Assembly: GCF_011761635.1 (NCBI RefSeq)
Contig: NZ_JAASRN010000002.1
Location: forward strand, 894,065-958,064
DNA from: Thermonema lapsum
GTDB lineage: Bacteria; Bacteroidota; Bacteroidia; Cytophagales; Thermonemataceae
Reading direction: 5' to 3'
Length of the DNA: 64,000 nt
How positions within the stretch are numbered: position 1 is the stretch's first letter; each line of letters opens with the position of its first letter. Position numbers and translations under genes: made by a program. The notes below the pieces were generated by a model that worked only from the letters and a program-made list of their open reading frames with translations, made no database searches and had not been told where the DNA came from. Of this stretch, positions 51,169 through 61,505 are shown in pieces.

Positions 51169-51375
51169 ATGCGCCCTTCTGTTATTTGGACCACCCTTTT
51201 GCTTTTGCTCTTTGTCTTATTACTGCCTTTTTCTTGGGCAACGAGAATCGTGTTTTTTATTTTCGGCATATCGCCCCTTTTCATCATACACATGGTTTAT
51301 GACGTATTGAAAAACGGTAAAGCGCCCCTGCATACTTTCGAAGAAAGATGGTACTGCGACTATCGACATGAATAA
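51169..51375 (+). CDS. Small conserved membrane protein of unknown function
   Basis: 68 residues: two adjoining membrane helices (about 5-24 and 25-45) and a polar tail ending KAPLHTFEERWYCDYRHE. The tail motif (YTFEE/HTFEERWY-type) is reminiscent of small Bacteroidota ORFs that I recall as conserved but unnamed. No family name. It lies between pntB and ahcY in the same direction. Confidence 0.6.
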   Translation: MRPSVIWTTLLLLLFVLLLPFSWATRIVFFIFGISPLFIIHMVYDVLKNGKAPLHTFEERWYCDYRHE

Positions 51376-51407
51376 TATTGACAATCAGAGGATTTAGACT
51401 CTTTCCG

Positions 51408-51439
51408 TTTGGCTTTCGTAAAGTAGATTCGTATTTTTG
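51408..51439 (+). promoter_or_regulatory. Promoter for ahcY
   Basis: TTTG (51408-51411), 20 nt, TATTTTTG (51432-51439), full consensus. Start site predicted near 51446, about 30 nt before the ATG. Confidence 0.8.
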
Positions 51440-51477
51440 TATTCTCAATTTTTATTACCATAAATGGCAAGTTAAGT

Positions 51478-52791
51478 ATGGCAACAACTCAAGAAAAACT
51501 GAAGTACAAGGTAAAGGACATCAATTTAGCAGATTGGGGAAGAAAGGAAATCCATTTGGCAGAGGCAGAAATGCCCGGTTTGATGGCTATTCGTGAAGAA
51601 TATCGCGATAAAAAACCTTTGAAAGGTGCTCGCATTGCCGGCTGTTTGCATATGACCATCCAAACTGCCGTACTCATCGAAACGCTCGTGGAGTTGGGTG
51701 CCGAAGTAGCTTGGTCTTCTTGTAATATATTTTCTACCCAAGACCACGCAGCAGCGGCTATTGCTGCTCGGGGCATTCCCGTATTTGCATGGAAAGGCAT
51801 GACCGAAGAGGAATATATCTGGTGCATTAAGCAAACCCTCTTTGCCTTTGAAGGAGGCAAACCCCTGAATATGATTCTGGACGATGGGGGAGACCTCACC
51901 AACTTGGTATTGGACGAATACCCCGAATTGGTCAAAGACATACGTGGCATTTCGGAAGAAACTACCACCGGCGTGCATCGCCTCTATGAGCGCATGAAAA
52001 AAGGCACTTTGCCCGTGCCAGCCATCAACGTGAACGACTCTGTAACCAAGTCGAAGTTTGATAACCGCTATGGCTGCCGCGAGTCTTTGGTCGATGCTAT
52101 CCGCCGTGCCACTGACATAATGCTTGCTGGCAAAGTGGCAGTAGTAGCCGGTTATGGTGATGTGGGCAAAGGGTCGGCGCAATCGTTGCGTAGCCAAGGC
52201 GTGCGTGTGATTGTTACCGAGATAGACCCCATCTGTGCCCTACAAGCCTGTATGGACGGCTACCAAGTGATGCGCATGGACGACGCCATCCCGCAAGCCG
52301 ACATCATAGTAACAGCCACCGGTAACTGCGACATTGTGGTAGGGCGCCACTTCAAAATGATGAAAGACAAAGCCATTGTTTGCAATATCGGACACTTCGA
52401 CAATGAAATAGACGTGGCTTGGCTCAAGCAAAACTATGGGCATACCCGCGTGAACATCAAGCCCCAAGTAGATATGTACAATGTGGATGGCAAAGAAATT
52501 ATCTTGCTTGCCGAAGGGCGCTTGGTGAACTTGGGTTGTGCTACCGGTCATCCTTCGTTCGTGATGTCCTGCTCATTCACCAACCAAGTGTTGGCACAAA
52601 TAGAACTGTGGAACAACCACGACAAATACGAAAACAAAGTCTATATCCTGCCCAAGCATCTGGATGAAAAAGTAGCACGCTTGCATTTGCCTAAGCTGGG
52701 CGCACAACTCGACACCCTCACCCCCAAACAAGCCGAGTACATAGGGGTGCCTGTAGAAGGTCCTTTTAAACCTGAGCACTACCGTTATTAA
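51478..52791 (+). CDS. ahcY: Adenosylhomocysteinase
   Basis: Splits S-adenosylhomocysteine into adenosine and homocysteine, using tightly bound NAD. Catalytic-region motif [11 protein letters not shown] (86-96), NAD fold [14 protein letters not shown] (222-235), and [14 protein letters not shown] and the C-terminal KPEHYRY, which carries the tyrosine that binds NAD in the partner subunit. Length (437 aa) is of the shorter class lacking the inserted 40-residue loop. Cellular methyl-cycle partner of metK and glyA in this window. Own promoter and terminator. Confidence 0.97.
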   Translation: MATTQEKLKYKVKDINLADWGRKEIHLAEAEMPGLMAIREEYRDKKPLKGARIAGCLHMTIQTAVLIETLVELGAEVAWSSCNIFSTQDHAAAAIAARGIPVFAWKGMTEEEYIWCIKQTLFAFEGGKPLNMILDDGGDLTNLVLDEYPELVKDIRGISEETTTGVHRLYERMKKGTLPVPAINVNDSVTKSKFDNRYGCRESLVDAIRRATDIMLAGKVAVVAGYGDVGKGSAQSLRSQGVRVIVTEIDPICALQACMDGYQVMRMDDAIPQADIIVTATGNCDIVVGRHFKMMKDKAIVCNIGHFDNEIDVAWLKQNYGHTRVNIKPQVDMYNVDGKEIILLAEGRLVNLGCATGHPSFVMSCSFTNQVLAQIELWNNHDKYENKVYILPKHLDEKVARLHLPKLGAQLDTLTPKQAEYIGVPVEGPFKPEHYRY

Positions 52792-52812
52792 TACGATTTA
52801 TAAAGCATAAAC

Positions 52813-52850
52813 AAGAGTGTTGGCTTCTCGACAAGCCACACTCTTTTCTT
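52813..52850 (+). terminator. Rho-independent terminator after ahcY
   Basis: AAGAGTGT and ACACTCTT form an 8 bp stem with an inner GGCTT/AAGCC stem, then TTTTCTTTTC. Confidence 0.8.
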
Positions 52851-52914
52851 TTCCTATCTTACGTGCACACCTTGATTTCCCTTCGATGCTCACCCCATAA
52901 AAGCCCTGTGTCCT

Positions 52915-55494
52915 ATGAATCAAATAGAACTAAAATCAACCGGCAAACAAACCCTTGAAGACTGCCCCGTGTACACTGTGCCCGAAGCCCTGGAGGCTTC
53001 GAAAAAATACTTTGGTGGCGATGAACTGGCAGCCAGTGTGTGGGTCAACAAATATGCATTGAAAGACTCTTTCGGTAGAATTTATGAGCTTACGCCTGAC
53101 GACATGCACCGGCGCATGGCAAAAGAGATTCACCGCATTGAACTGAAATATCCCAACCCTCTTTCCGAAGAAGAAATTTATCATCTATTCAAGGATTTTC
53201 GCTATATCGTGCCCCAAGGTGGTCCCATGACTGGCATCGGCAACCCTTTTCAAATTGCCTCTCTCTCCAACTGCTTTGTAATTGGGCATGATGGACCCAG
53301 CGATTCCTATGGTGGCATCTTGAAAATAGACGAAGAGCAAATTCAATTGATGAAACGGCGGGGTGGTGTAGGGCATGACCTCTCTCATATACGCCCCAAA
53401 GGCTCCCCGGTGATGAACAGCGCTTTGACCTCGACCGGTGTGGTACCTTTCATGGAGCGCTATTCCAACTCTACGCGCGAAGTAGCACAAGATGGGCGTC
53501 GGGGGGCGCTGATGCTTACCATATCTATCAAACACCCCGATGCCGAAGCCTTCATCGATGCCAAACTGGATGGCACCAAAGTAACCGGTGCCAACGTGTC
53601 GGTGAAAATAGATGACGAATTCATGCGGGCAGTCAAAGAAGGGAAGCCCTATGTGCAGCAATTTCCCATAGATAGCCCTCAACCTCGTGTCAAAAAAGAA
53701 ATAGATGCCCGCAAGTTGTGGAAAAAAATCATTCATAATGCATGGAAATCGGCAGAGCCGGGAGTGTTATTCTGGGACACCATCCTGCGGGAGTCAATAC
53801 CCGACTGCTATGCTGACCTCGGCTTCCGTACCGTATCGACCAACCCTTGTGGCGAAATACCGCTTTGCCCCTATGACAGCTGCCGCCTGTTGGCTATCAA
53901 TCTGTTCAGTTATGTGGAAAAACCATTCACAGAAGAAGCTTACTTCAACTGGGAAAAGTTCAAAAAGCACGCCCAACTTGCCTTGCGCATCATGGACGAC
54001 ATCGTGGATTTGGAACTGGAAAAAATAGACCAAATCATAGCCAAAATAGAGAACGACCCCGAAGATTGGGAAATCAAAGAGCGGGAGTTTCGTCTGTGGC
54101 ATAAAATACGTGAAAAGTGCATACAAGGACGACGTACCGGTGTGGGCATTACTGCCGAAGGCGATATGCTGGCGGCTTTGGGGTACCGTTACGGCAGCGA
54201 TGAAGCTATTGATTTTTCTGTTCAGGTACACAAAACACTGGCTCTTGAGGCTTATCGCTCGTCGGTGAAGCTGGCACAAGAGCGCGGAGCATTTCCCATC
54301 TATGATGCCGCACGCGAAGAAAACAACCCCTTCATCAAGCGTTTGCGTGAGGTAGACTCCGCCCTTTATGAAGCAATGCGCCAGCATGGGCGCCGCAACA
54401 TCGCTTTGTTGACTATTGCCCCCACGGGCACTACCAGCATCATGACACAGACTACCTCAGGAATAGAGCCGGTCTTTTTGGTGTCTTACAAACGTCGCCG
54501 CAAAGTGAATCCAAACGATAAAAACGTGCGGGTCGATTTTGTCGATGAAGTAGGTGATGCATGGGAAGAGTATCATGTGTTCCATCATAAATTTGTAGAC
54601 TGGCTCAAGGTAAAAGGTTATGACCCCGAAGAAGTAGCCAAGCTGCCCTATGAAGAACTGGAAGCCATCATTAAGCAATCGCCTTATTACAAGTCCACAG
54701 CCAACGACATAGACTGGGTGGCAAAAGTGAAAATGCAAGGGGCTATTCAAAAATGGGTAGACCATTCTATTAGCGTAACGGTGAACATCCCCGAAGAGAC
54801 CTCTGAGGAGATGGTAGCCAAAATTTACATGACCGGATGGGAAGTCGGATGCAAAGGTATTACCGTTTATCGTGAGGGGTCGCGCTCGGGGGTGCTTGTG
54901 TCAGACAAGAAGAAAAAAGAAGACCCCCAAAATGCAGAATTCAAAAACACCAATGCGCCCAAGCGCCCCAAAGTACTGGAAGCCGATGTAATTCAGTTTA
55001 AAAACAACGACGAGGATTGGGTAGCTGTGGTGGGCTTGCTCAACGGGCGCCCCTATGAAATATTTACCGGACGCGCCGAAGATTCGTTCTCTATCCTATC
55101 ACAGGTAAGCAAAGGTTGGGTCATTAAAAATCGCACCGAGGAAGGGCGTTCGCGCTACGATTTTCAATACATAGACAAAGATGGCTACCGTGTAACCATT
55201 GAGGGCTTGTCGCGCACCTTTAATAAAGAATACTGGAACTACGCCAAATTGATTTCCGGCGTGTTGCGTCATGGCATGCCCATCGAATACGTGGTAGATA
55301 TGGTCAATGACCTGCATCTAAACGACGAAAGCCTGAATACTTGGAAAAACGGTGTGGTGCGTGCACTCAAACGCTATATTCCCAATGGTACAGTGCCCGC
55401 AGATAATCAATGCCCCAACTGTGGTGATGATGCATTGGTTTATGAAGAAGGTTGCCTCAACTGCAAGAGCTGTGGCATGAGCAAGTGCTCGTAA
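52915..55494 (+). CDS. nrdJ: Adenosylcobalamin-dependent ribonucleotide reductase (class II)
   Basis: Reduces ribonucleotides using B12 instead of a diferric-tyrosyl cofactor. Motifs of the NrdJ family: SLSNCFVI with the redox C120, NPCGEIPL at 310-317 (C312, E314 in the catalytic thiyl/acid set), APTGTTSIM and IEPVFLVSYKRRR. The C-terminus carries a zinc-ribbon-like cysteine cluster (CPNC near 834-837, then C847, C850, C853, C858). Length (859 aa) is typical of the short monomeric class. It needs no oxygen and suggests B12 is available; no cobalamin riboswitch was recognised in the 123 nt upstream. Strong terminator follows. Confidence 0.95.
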   Translation: MNQIELKSTGKQTLEDCPVYTVPEALEASKKYFGGDELAASVWVNKYALKDSFGRIYELTPDDMHRRMAKEIHRIELKYPNPLSEEEIYHLFKDFRYIVPQGGPMTGIGNPFQIASLSNCFVIGHDGPSDSYGGILKIDEEQIQLMKRRGGVGHDLSHIRPKGSPVMNSALTSTGVVPFMERYSNSTREVAQDGRRGALMLTISIKHPDAEAFIDAKLDGTKVTGANVSVKIDDEFMRAVKEGKPYVQQFPIDSPQPRVKKEIDARKLWKKIIHNAWKSAEPGVLFWDTILRESIPDCYADLGFRTVSTNPCGEIPLCPYDSCRLLAINLFSYVEKPFTEEAYFNWEKFKKHAQLALRIMDDIVDLELEKIDQIIAKIENDPEDWEIKEREFRLWHKIREKCIQGRRTGVGITAEGDMLAALGYRYGSDEAIDFSVQVHKTLALEAYRSSVKLAQERGAFPIYDAAREENNPFIKRLREVDSALYEAMRQHGRRNIALLTIAPTGTTSIMTQTTSGIEPVFLVSYKRRRKVNPNDKNVRVDFVDEVGDAWEEYHVFHHKFVDWLKVKGYDPEEVAKLPYEELEAIIKQSPYYKSTANDIDWVAKVKMQGAIQKWVDHSISVTVNIPEETSEEMVAKIYMTGWEVGCKGITVYREGSRSGVLVSDKKKKEDPQNAEFKNTNAPKRPKVLEADVIQFKNNDEDWVAVVGLLNGRPYEIFTGRAEDSFSILSQVSKGWVIKNRTEEGRSRYDFQYIDKDGYRVTIEGLSRTFNKEYWNYAKLISGVLRHGMPIEYVVDMVNDLHLNDESLNTWKNGVVRALKRYIPNGTVPADNQCPNCGDDALVYEEGCLNCKSCGMSKCS

Positions 55495-55522
55495 ATCAAT
55501 ACAGGCAGCTTCGATAAAATAA

Positions 55523-55564
55523 AAACACAGGGCAGTGCCACTTATCAGGCATCGCCCTGTGTTT
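55523..55564. terminator. Rho-independent terminator after nrdJ
   Basis: AAACACAGGGC pairs with GCCCTGTGTTT (11 bp) with a smaller internal pairing. It has T-rich ends on both strands. Confidence 0.75.
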
Positions 55565-55742
55565 GTTAGGTTTTGTCAAATGAAGCCTAAGAAGCATGTC
55601 ATGCCACTTGGTAAAAAAGTTACATCCATAGGGTAGGGCAGGAAAGGCAGCTGGAAAAACAGCACATAAGGAGGAATAATAAGAACAAAAAAAGAGCGAT
55701 TCTCCCCCCTGAGAAAACAAACAGCCTGAACAGCTTTTTGGA

Positions 55743-55774
55743 TTTGTACCAACCTTTTAGCTGCCTTATATTTG
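55743..55774 (+). promoter_or_regulatory. Promoter for glyA
   Basis: TTTG (55743-55746), 20 nt, TATATTTG (55767-55774), full consensus, 50 nt before the ATG. Confidence 0.85.
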
Positions 55775-55823
55775 ACACGACAACACTTTTTCCATCATTC
55801 CATTCCATTCAATTCCTTGATTT

Positions 55824-57101
55824 ATGCTACATCGAGACCAAGCCATTTTCAACCTCATAGCCCAAGAAGAAAACCGCCAAAAGAGCGGTATTGAACTCAT
55901 TGCTTCCGAAAACTTCGTTTCGGAACAGGTAATGCAAGCCATGGGCAGCGTGCTTACCAACAAGTATGCCGAAGGTTTGCCCTATAAGCGTTACTACGGT
56001 GGATGCCAATTCGTAGATGAGGTAGAAACTTTAGCCATCGAGCGCGCCAAGCAATTGTTCAAGGCTACTTGGGTGAACGTGCAGCCCCATTCTGGAGCAC
56101 AAGCCAATGCGGCTGTGATGTTGGCGGTGCTCAAGCCCGGCGATAAAATACTGGGCTTCAACTTGGCACACGGAGGGCACCTAACGCACGGCTCGCCCGT
56201 CAACTTTTCCGGAAAGCTCTATCAGCCTTCATTTTATGGGGTAGAGCCTGAAACCGGACGCATCAACTGGGACAAAGTGGAGGAAATTGCGCATAAAGAG
56301 CGTCCCAAACTCATCATATGCGGTGCTTCGGCTTATTCGCGCGATTGGGATTATGCCCGTCTGCGTGCTATTGCCGATAGCGTAGGGGCTTTGTTGTTGG
56401 CAGACATTTCGCACCCTGCCGGCTTGATTGCCCGCGGTTTGCTCAACGACCCACTCGAACACTGCCACATCGTAACCACCACCACACACAAAACCCTGCG
56501 TGGTCCGCGTGGAGGCATGATTATGCTGCGTCATGACTTTGAAAACCCCTTCGGTATCAAAGACAATAAAGGCAAGCTGCGCATGATGTCATCGCTGCTC
56601 GACAGCGCCGTATTTCCGGGCACACAAGGTGGACCGCTCGAGCATGTGATTGCTGCTAAAGCAGTGGCTTTCCACGAAGCCCTTACCGATGAATATGCCA
56701 CTTATGTGCAGCATGTGCGCGCCAACGCGCAAGCTATGGCAGACGCTTTTTTGAAAAGAGGATACGAAATTATCTCTGGTGGCACAGACAACCACCTGAT
56801 GCTCATAGACCTGCGCAACAAAGGCATTACTGGCAAACAGGCAGAAGAAACCTTGGGCAAAGCTGACATCACCGTAAACAAAAACATGGTGCCGTTCGAT
56901 ACCCAATCGCCTTTTGTTACTTCGGGCATACGGGTAGGTACGGCAGCCATCACTACCCGCGGCTTGCGCCCCGAACACATGGAGCAAATTGTGGATTGGA
57001 TAGACCGCAGTCTGCAAAATGCCGCCAACGATTCGGCACTTGAGCAAATCAAACACGAAGTGCATGCTTTCATGCAGCAGTTCCCGCTGTTTAGCTGGTA
57101 G
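55824..57101 (+). CDS. glyA: Serine hydroxymethyltransferase
   Basis: PLP enzyme interconverting serine and glycine with tetrahydrofolate, the main source of one-carbon units. The active lysine is K223 in [24 protein letters not shown] and [10 protein letters not shown] are conserved folate/PLP motifs. Length (425 aa) is normal. Own promoter and terminator; it fits with metK and ahcY in one-carbon metabolism. Confidence 0.97.
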   Translation: MLHRDQAIFNLIAQEENRQKSGIELIASENFVSEQVMQAMGSVLTNKYAEGLPYKRYYGGCQFVDEVETLAIERAKQLFKATWVNVQPHSGAQANAAVMLAVLKPGDKILGFNLAHGGHLTHGSPVNFSGKLYQPSFYGVEPETGRINWDKVEEIAHKERPKLIICGASAYSRDWDYARLRAIADSVGALLLADISHPAGLIARGLLNDPLEHCHIVTTTTHKTLRGPRGGMIMLRHDFENPFGIKDNKGKLRMMSSLLDSAVFPGTQGGPLEHVIAAKAVAFHEALTDEYATYVQHVRANAQAMADAFLKRGYEIISGGTDNHLMLIDLRNKGITGKQAEETLGKADITVNKNMVPFDTQSPFVTSGIRVGTAAITTRGLRPEHMEQIVDWIDRSLQNAANDSALEQIKHEVHAFMQQFPLFSW

Positions 57102-57117
57102 ATAAATCTTGTATGTG

Positions 57118-57155
57118 CCAAGGCACCATATACGGTGCCTTGGTGTTGATTTTTC
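57118..57155 (+). terminator. Rho-independent terminator after glyA
   Basis: CCAAGGCACC, loop ATATAC, GGTGCCTTGG, a perfect 10 bp stem, then a T-rich tail. Confidence 0.85.
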
Positions 57156-57225
57156 ACTACACAATCCCCTTTGTTGGCAGGCTGTTTTGCTTTTTTGTCA
57201 TTCTTGCCCTTGTATTTCTCTATTA

Positions 57226-57234
57226 TTTCGAGCA
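57226..57234 (+). repeat. TTTCGAGCA dispersed element, second copy
   Basis: A partial match (TTTCGAGCA) in the gap before tatC. Confidence 0.35.
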
Positions 57235-57342
57235 ATTTCCTTTCTTGTCATCCCTAATGAACTGCGAAATAGCCGCCTTTGGTCTCACCCTTTGGAGGGT
57301 AGTAGGAAAACCATCACTGTTTTGCCAGTATTGGGCGTGCAA

Positions 57343-57373
57343 TTGTAAATTCCTGCCGTAGCATGTAGATTTG
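57343..57373 (+). promoter_or_regulatory. Promoter for tatC
   Basis: TTG (57343-57345), 20 nt, TAGATTTG (57366-57373), full consensus, 27 nt before the ATG. Confidence 0.8.
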
Positions 57374-57400
57374 CTTTTTCAAAATTAAAGAGCATGACCC

Positions 57401-58234
57401 ATGGCAAAGCCTGTGGATGACAAAGAAATGAGTTTTATAGACCACCTCGAAGAACTGCGCTGGCATTTGATTCGCTCGCTGTTAGCAATTCTGGTATTTA
57501 CAGTGGTAGCCTTTATTTACAAAGACTTCTTTTTTGGTAAGATAGTGCTGGGACCCGCGCGCCTGGACTTCTGGACCTACCGAAAACTCTGTGAATTGGG
57601 ACAGCTCATAGACTCACCGGCACTTTGCTTCGATAAGTTGAACTTTACCCTTCAGAGCCGAAAAATGGCAGGGCAGTTTCTCATGCACCTGACTTCTTCC
57701 TTTGTCATTGGTTTAATCATTGCATTTCCTTATGTGTTTTGGGAATTGTGGCGCTTTGTGCGACCTGGTTTATATGAAAACGAGCGTCGGGTAACTACCG
57801 GAGTGGTATTGGTGGTTTCTTTGTTGTTCCTTACTGGTTCTCTTTTCGGCTATTATATTCTCACCCCTATTTCGGTGCAGTTCTTAGCCAACTATACCCT
57901 CGACCCCTCTATCGTCAACGAATTCGACATTATTTCCTATGTGTCCACACTCCTCACCTTGGTGTTGGGCTGTGCTTTGTTGTTTCAACTGCCCATGTTG
58001 GTTTATTTCCTCGCCAAGGCGGGCATCGTCGATGCACAAAGCATGAGAATCTATAGGCGGCATGCCATCGTGGTTATATTCGTGGTGGCAGCTATCATTA
58101 CGCCTGCTGATGTTTTCAGCCAAATCATTGTGGCTTTGCCGCTGATTTTACTTTATGAAATCAGTATCTTTATTGCGGGCTTTGTAAAGAAGAAAGAAGA
58201 GCGGCAAGAAGCATTGCAAAAGCGTGATGCCTGA
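57401..58234 (+). CDS. tatC: Sec-independent protein translocase TatC
   Basis: 277 residues, six membrane helices, with the N-terminal FIDHLEELRWHL motif and the YVFWELWRFVRPGLYENERR loop that bind twin-arginine signals. Exports folded proteins across the inner membrane with TatA, which is not in the window. Normal length. uvrA follows by 55 nt. Confidence 0.96.
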   Translation: MAKPVDDKEMSFIDHLEELRWHLIRSLLAILVFTVVAFIYKDFFFGKIVLGPARLDFWTYRKLCELGQLIDSPALCFDKLNFTLQSRKMAGQFLMHLTSSFVIGLIIAFPYVFWELWRFVRPGLYENERRVTTGVVLVVSLLFLTGSLFGYYILTPISVQFLANYTLDPSIVNEFDIISYVSTLLTLVLGCALLFQLPMLVYFLAKAGIVDAQSMRIYRRHAIVVIFVVAAIITPADVFSQIIVALPLILLYEISIFIAGFVKKKEERQEALQKRDA

Positions 58235-58289
58235 AAAAACCAATTGCCGGCGAGCGTGTTTAATCGGAAGGGCAAGATAAAATAAAGCA

Positions 58290-61121
58290 ATGGAGCAGTT
58301 TATTCGTGTGAGTGGTGCCCGTGTGCACAACCTGAAAAATATTGATATTGACATTCCCCGTTTCCGTCTGGTGGTCATTACTGGTGTAAGTGGAAGTGGC
58401 AAATCTTCTTTGGTATTCGATACCCTCTATGCCGAAGGGCAACGCCGCTATTTGGAAAGCTTCGCCTCTTATGCCCGTAATTTTTTGGGTACGCTTGAGC
58501 GCCCCGATGTGGACAGCATCGAAGGACTCAGCCCGGTGATTGCCATAGAACAAAAAACGACTTCACGCAACCCACGTTCTACGGTAGGCACTACCACCGA
58601 AATATATGACTACTTGCGTTTGTTGTATGCTCGTGCGGCTGAAGCCTACTCTTATGTAACCGGCAAGAAGATGGTGCGGCAGTCCGAAGACCAAATCACC
58701 AACTCTATATTAGAGCGCTTTGCCGGGCAAAAAATACAGCTACTTGCCCCATTGGTGCGGGGGCGCAAAGGGCACTACCGTGAGCTGTTCAAAAAGCTTG
58801 AAAAAAGTGGCTATACCAAAGTGCGTGTAGATGGCGAGGTGCGCGACATAGAGCCCCAAATGCAGCTCGACCGCTATAAAATCCACGACATAGAATTGGT
58901 CATTGACCGTTTGCGTCCCAAAGAGGACGACCGCCACCGCTTGACGCAGTCGGTACGCAAAGCGCTTCAAGAAGGCAACGGGCTGCTGCTGGTCATCGAC
59001 GAGGCGGGCAATCCTTTCTTTTATTCTAAACGCCTGATGTGCCCCGAATCGGGCATTGCCTATGATGACCCGGCACCTAATATGTTTTCGTTCAACTCAC
59101 CTTATGGGGCTTGTCCTACATGCGAAGGCTTGGGGGTGATAGAACACATTCCGCGCGAGGCTGTCTTTCCTGACCCTGAGCTGAGTATTGAAGAGGGTGC
59201 CATTGCCCCGCTGGGTGAATATCGTGATATATGGGTTTTCAAAAAGATAGCAGCCATCCTAAAACAGCACGGCTATAAGTTGACGATGCCGGTCAAGAAA
59301 CTACCCGAAGAGGTTATCAATATTTTGCTTTACGGCTCAAAGGAAAAAGTGGCAGTGCCTTCCAAAAAATATCCTGGGCAAGAATGGGAAACTGGCTTCG
59401 ATGGCATCATTCCTTTTTTAGAATGGCAACTGCAAGAAGGAACCGCTAAGATGCGCGAGTTCGTCGGTGAGTTTGTAGTGAGCGAAACCTGTCCCGAATG
59501 TAAAGGAGCGCGCCTCAAAAAAGAATCTCTACATTTCAAAATAGACGGCAAAAACATAGCCGAAGTGGCTGCCATGGACCTGCAGCAGCTGGATGCATGG
59601 CTGAACCAATTGCCCGGGCGCTTGAATCCTACCCAGCAGCTGATTGCCGAAGAAATACTCAAAGAAATCAGCAAGCGTGTGCATTTTCTCTTGGATGTGG
59701 GGCTTCATTACCTCACCCTCGACCGCCCTATGCGTACCCTCTCAGGAGGCGAAGCCCAGCGCATACGCCTTGCCACTCAAATAGGCACCCAACTCACAGG
59801 CGTGCTTTACTTGCTCGATGAGCCGAGTATTGGCTTACATCAGCGCGACAACGAGAAGCTGATTCGTGCTTTGAAAGCCCTGCGCGACTTAGGCAACTCA
59901 GTCATCGTAGTAGAGCACGACAAAGAGATGATGTTGGCAGCCGACCATCTTGTAGATGTGGGTCCGGGGGCGGGGCGTCACGGTGGGCGAATAGTAGCCC
60001 AAGGCAGCCCGCAGGAAGTAATGACATGTGCCAACAGCCCTACAGCCCTGTATTTGAAAGGCGAGCGCGCAATAGCCGTGCCGACAAAGCGCCGCGCCGG
60101 CAATGGCAAAATGTTGATACTGAAAGGTGCGCGCGGACATAACCTCAAAAACATCACCGTGCGCTTCCCTTTGGGCACTATGATTGGCATCACGGGGGTA
60201 TCGGGTTCGGGCAAGTCCAGCCTTATCCACCATACTCTTTTTCCCATCCTGCGTAAACACTTCTACCGCTCGCAGCGCGACCCGCTGCCTTACGACAGCA
60301 TCGAAGGCTTGGAACATATCGACAAGGTCATAGAAATAGACCAAGCGCCCATCGGGCGTACGCCTCGTTCTAACCCTGCCACCTATACGGGACTATTTAC
60401 CCACATCCGTAATTTGTTTAAAGATTTGCCCGAAGCCAAAATACGTGGCTACAAAGCCGGGCGCTTTTCTTTCAACGTAAAAGGGGGGCGCTGCGAAGCC
60501 TGCGGCGGTGCGGGAGTGAAAACCATTGAAATGGAGTTTCTGCCCGACGTGCAGGTGCTTTGCGATGTCTGCAAAGGCAAACGCTACAATCGCGAAACCC
60601 TCGAAGTGCGCTACAAGGGTAAATCTATTGCCGACGTGCTGGATATGACCATAGAAGAAGCCGCCGCTTTCTTTGAAAATCACCCCCAAATAGCCCGCTA
60701 CTTGACTGTGCTTAACGAAGTAGGCTTGGGGTATCTGACCCTGGGGCAGCCAGCAACCACACTATCGGGCGGCGAAGCGCAGCGCATCAAGCTGGCTACT
60801 GAGCTGATACGCAAAAGCACCGGCAACACTTTCTACATCCTCGACGAACCCACTACCGGCTTGCATTTTCAGGATATAGAGCGCCTGCTCGACTTCCTCA
60901 ACCGCTTGGTGGAGCAGGGCAACACGGTGCTTGTCATAGAGCACAACCTCGATGTCATCAAAGTATGCGACTATTTGATAGACTTAGGTCCGGAAGGGGG
61001 GGCACAGGGGGGAACCATCGTTTGCGAAGGCACGCCCGAAGAAGTAGCAGCCCATCGGCAGAGCCATACGGGGCGCTTCTTGCGCATGGAACTAAAACAA
61101 GGGCAATTTGCCGAGAAGTAA
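58290..61121 (+). CDS. uvrA: Excinuclease ABC subunit A
   Basis: DNA damage-recognition ATPase of nucleotide excision repair. Two ABC modules: first Walker A TGVSGSGKSSL at 31-41 and signature LSGGEAQRIRL; second Walker A GVSGSGKSSL near 635 and LSGGEAQRIKL. The zinc-finger cysteines are in CPTCEG, CPECKGAR and the CEACGGAGVK/CDVCKGKRYN pair. Length (943 aa) is normal. Its UvrB partner is not seen here. Possibly cotranscribed with tatC. Confidence 0.97.
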   Translation: MEQFIRVSGARVHNLKNIDIDIPRFRLVVITGVSGSGKSSLVFDTLYAEGQRRYLESFASYARNFLGTLERPDVDSIEGLSPVIAIEQKTTSRNPRSTVGTTTEIYDYLRLLYARAAEAYSYVTGKKMVRQSEDQITNSILERFAGQKIQLLAPLVRGRKGHYRELFKKLEKSGYTKVRVDGEVRDIEPQMQLDRYKIHDIELVIDRLRPKEDDRHRLTQSVRKALQEGNGLLLVIDEAGNPFFYSKRLMCPESGIAYDDPAPNMFSFNSPYGACPTCEGLGVIEHIPREAVFPDPELSIEEGAIAPLGEYRDIWVFKKIAAILKQHGYKLTMPVKKLPEEVINILLYGSKEKVAVPSKKYPGQEWETGFDGIIPFLEWQLQEGTAKMREFVGEFVVSETCPECKGARLKKESLHFKIDGKNIAEVAAMDLQQLDAWLNQLPGRLNPTQQLIAEEILKEISKRVHFLLDVGLHYLTLDRPMRTLSGGEAQRIRLATQIGTQLTGVLYLLDEPSIGLHQRDNEKLIRALKALRDLGNSVIVVEHDKEMMLAADHLVDVGPGAGRHGGRIVAQGSPQEVMTCANSPTALYLKGERAIAVPTKRRAGNGKMLILKGARGHNLKNITVRFPLGTMIGITGVSGSGKSSLIHHTLFPILRKHFYRSQRDPLPYDSIEGLEHIDKVIEIDQAPIGRTPRSNPATYTGLFTHIRNLFKDLPEAKIRGYKAGRFSFNVKGGRCEACGGAGVKTIEMEFLPDVQVLCDVCKGKRYNRETLEVRYKGKSIADVLDMTIEEAAAFFENHPQIARYLTVLNEVGLGYLTLGQPATTLSGGEAQRIKLATELIRKSTGNTFYILDEPTTGLHFQDIERLLDFLNRLVEQGNTVLVIEHNLDVIKVCDYLIDLGPEGGAQGGTIVCEGTPEEVAAHRQSHTGRFLRMELKQGQFAEK

Positions 61122-61205
61122 GCAGAGGAGAGGGGACAGACAGGCTCTTCCCTCTTGTGTATGTTTTTTGTCCCTTCTTATCCTTTTGAGCATTCCCCTT
61201 GCTCA

Positions 61206-61214
61206 TTTCGAGCG
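61206..61214 (+). repeat. TTTCGAGCG dispersed element, third copy
   Basis: Begins CATTTCGAGCGTTAGCGATG (61204-61223), partly palindromic. Related copies at 45987 and 57226. Confidence 0.4.
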
Positions 61215-61443
61215 TTAGCGATGAATCTCTTTAAGTTTTTGAGTTGAAAGGGCGCCAAAATATGCTCACCTAAAGACACATCCAAAGCACCTGCATATAA
61301 GTTGCATCTGCACAAAGGTATCCCACTATTGAGCCTATTTTTAAAAGAGTAGAGCAACGAAATGGAGAAAAACGAGTTGAGTGAGGAATTGCAGGAAGTG
61401 GAAGAATCAACACATTACTGTTTTTTGAACGACAAACAACAGA

Positions 61444-61484
61444 CAAAGCAGAAAAACCCCTTTTTCAGGGGCTTTTCTGCTTTG
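61444..61484 (-). terminator. Long hairpin terminator between uvrA and metK (serves metK)
   Basis: A 17-position stem (CAAAGCAGAAAA-CCCC paired with GGGG-TTTTCTGCTTTG, one mismatch), loop TTTTTCA. It begins 22 nt after the metK stop on the minus strand. Confidence 0.75.
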
Positions 61485-61505
61485 TTTATGGCACAAGGAG
61501 TAGCT

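Larger units (their letters stand above)
55495..55823. other. Intergenic region between nrdJ and glyA
   Basis: 329 nt with no gene. It holds the nrdJ terminator (55523-55564) and the glyA promoter (55743-55774); no riboswitch or repeat is evident between them. Confidence 0.55.
61122..61505. other. Intergenic region between uvrA and metK
   Basis: 384 nt between two converging genes. Apart from the metK terminator hairpin near its end and a TTTCGAGCG element at 61206, I see no gene; the open frames here are antisense to metK or short. Confidence 0.5.
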
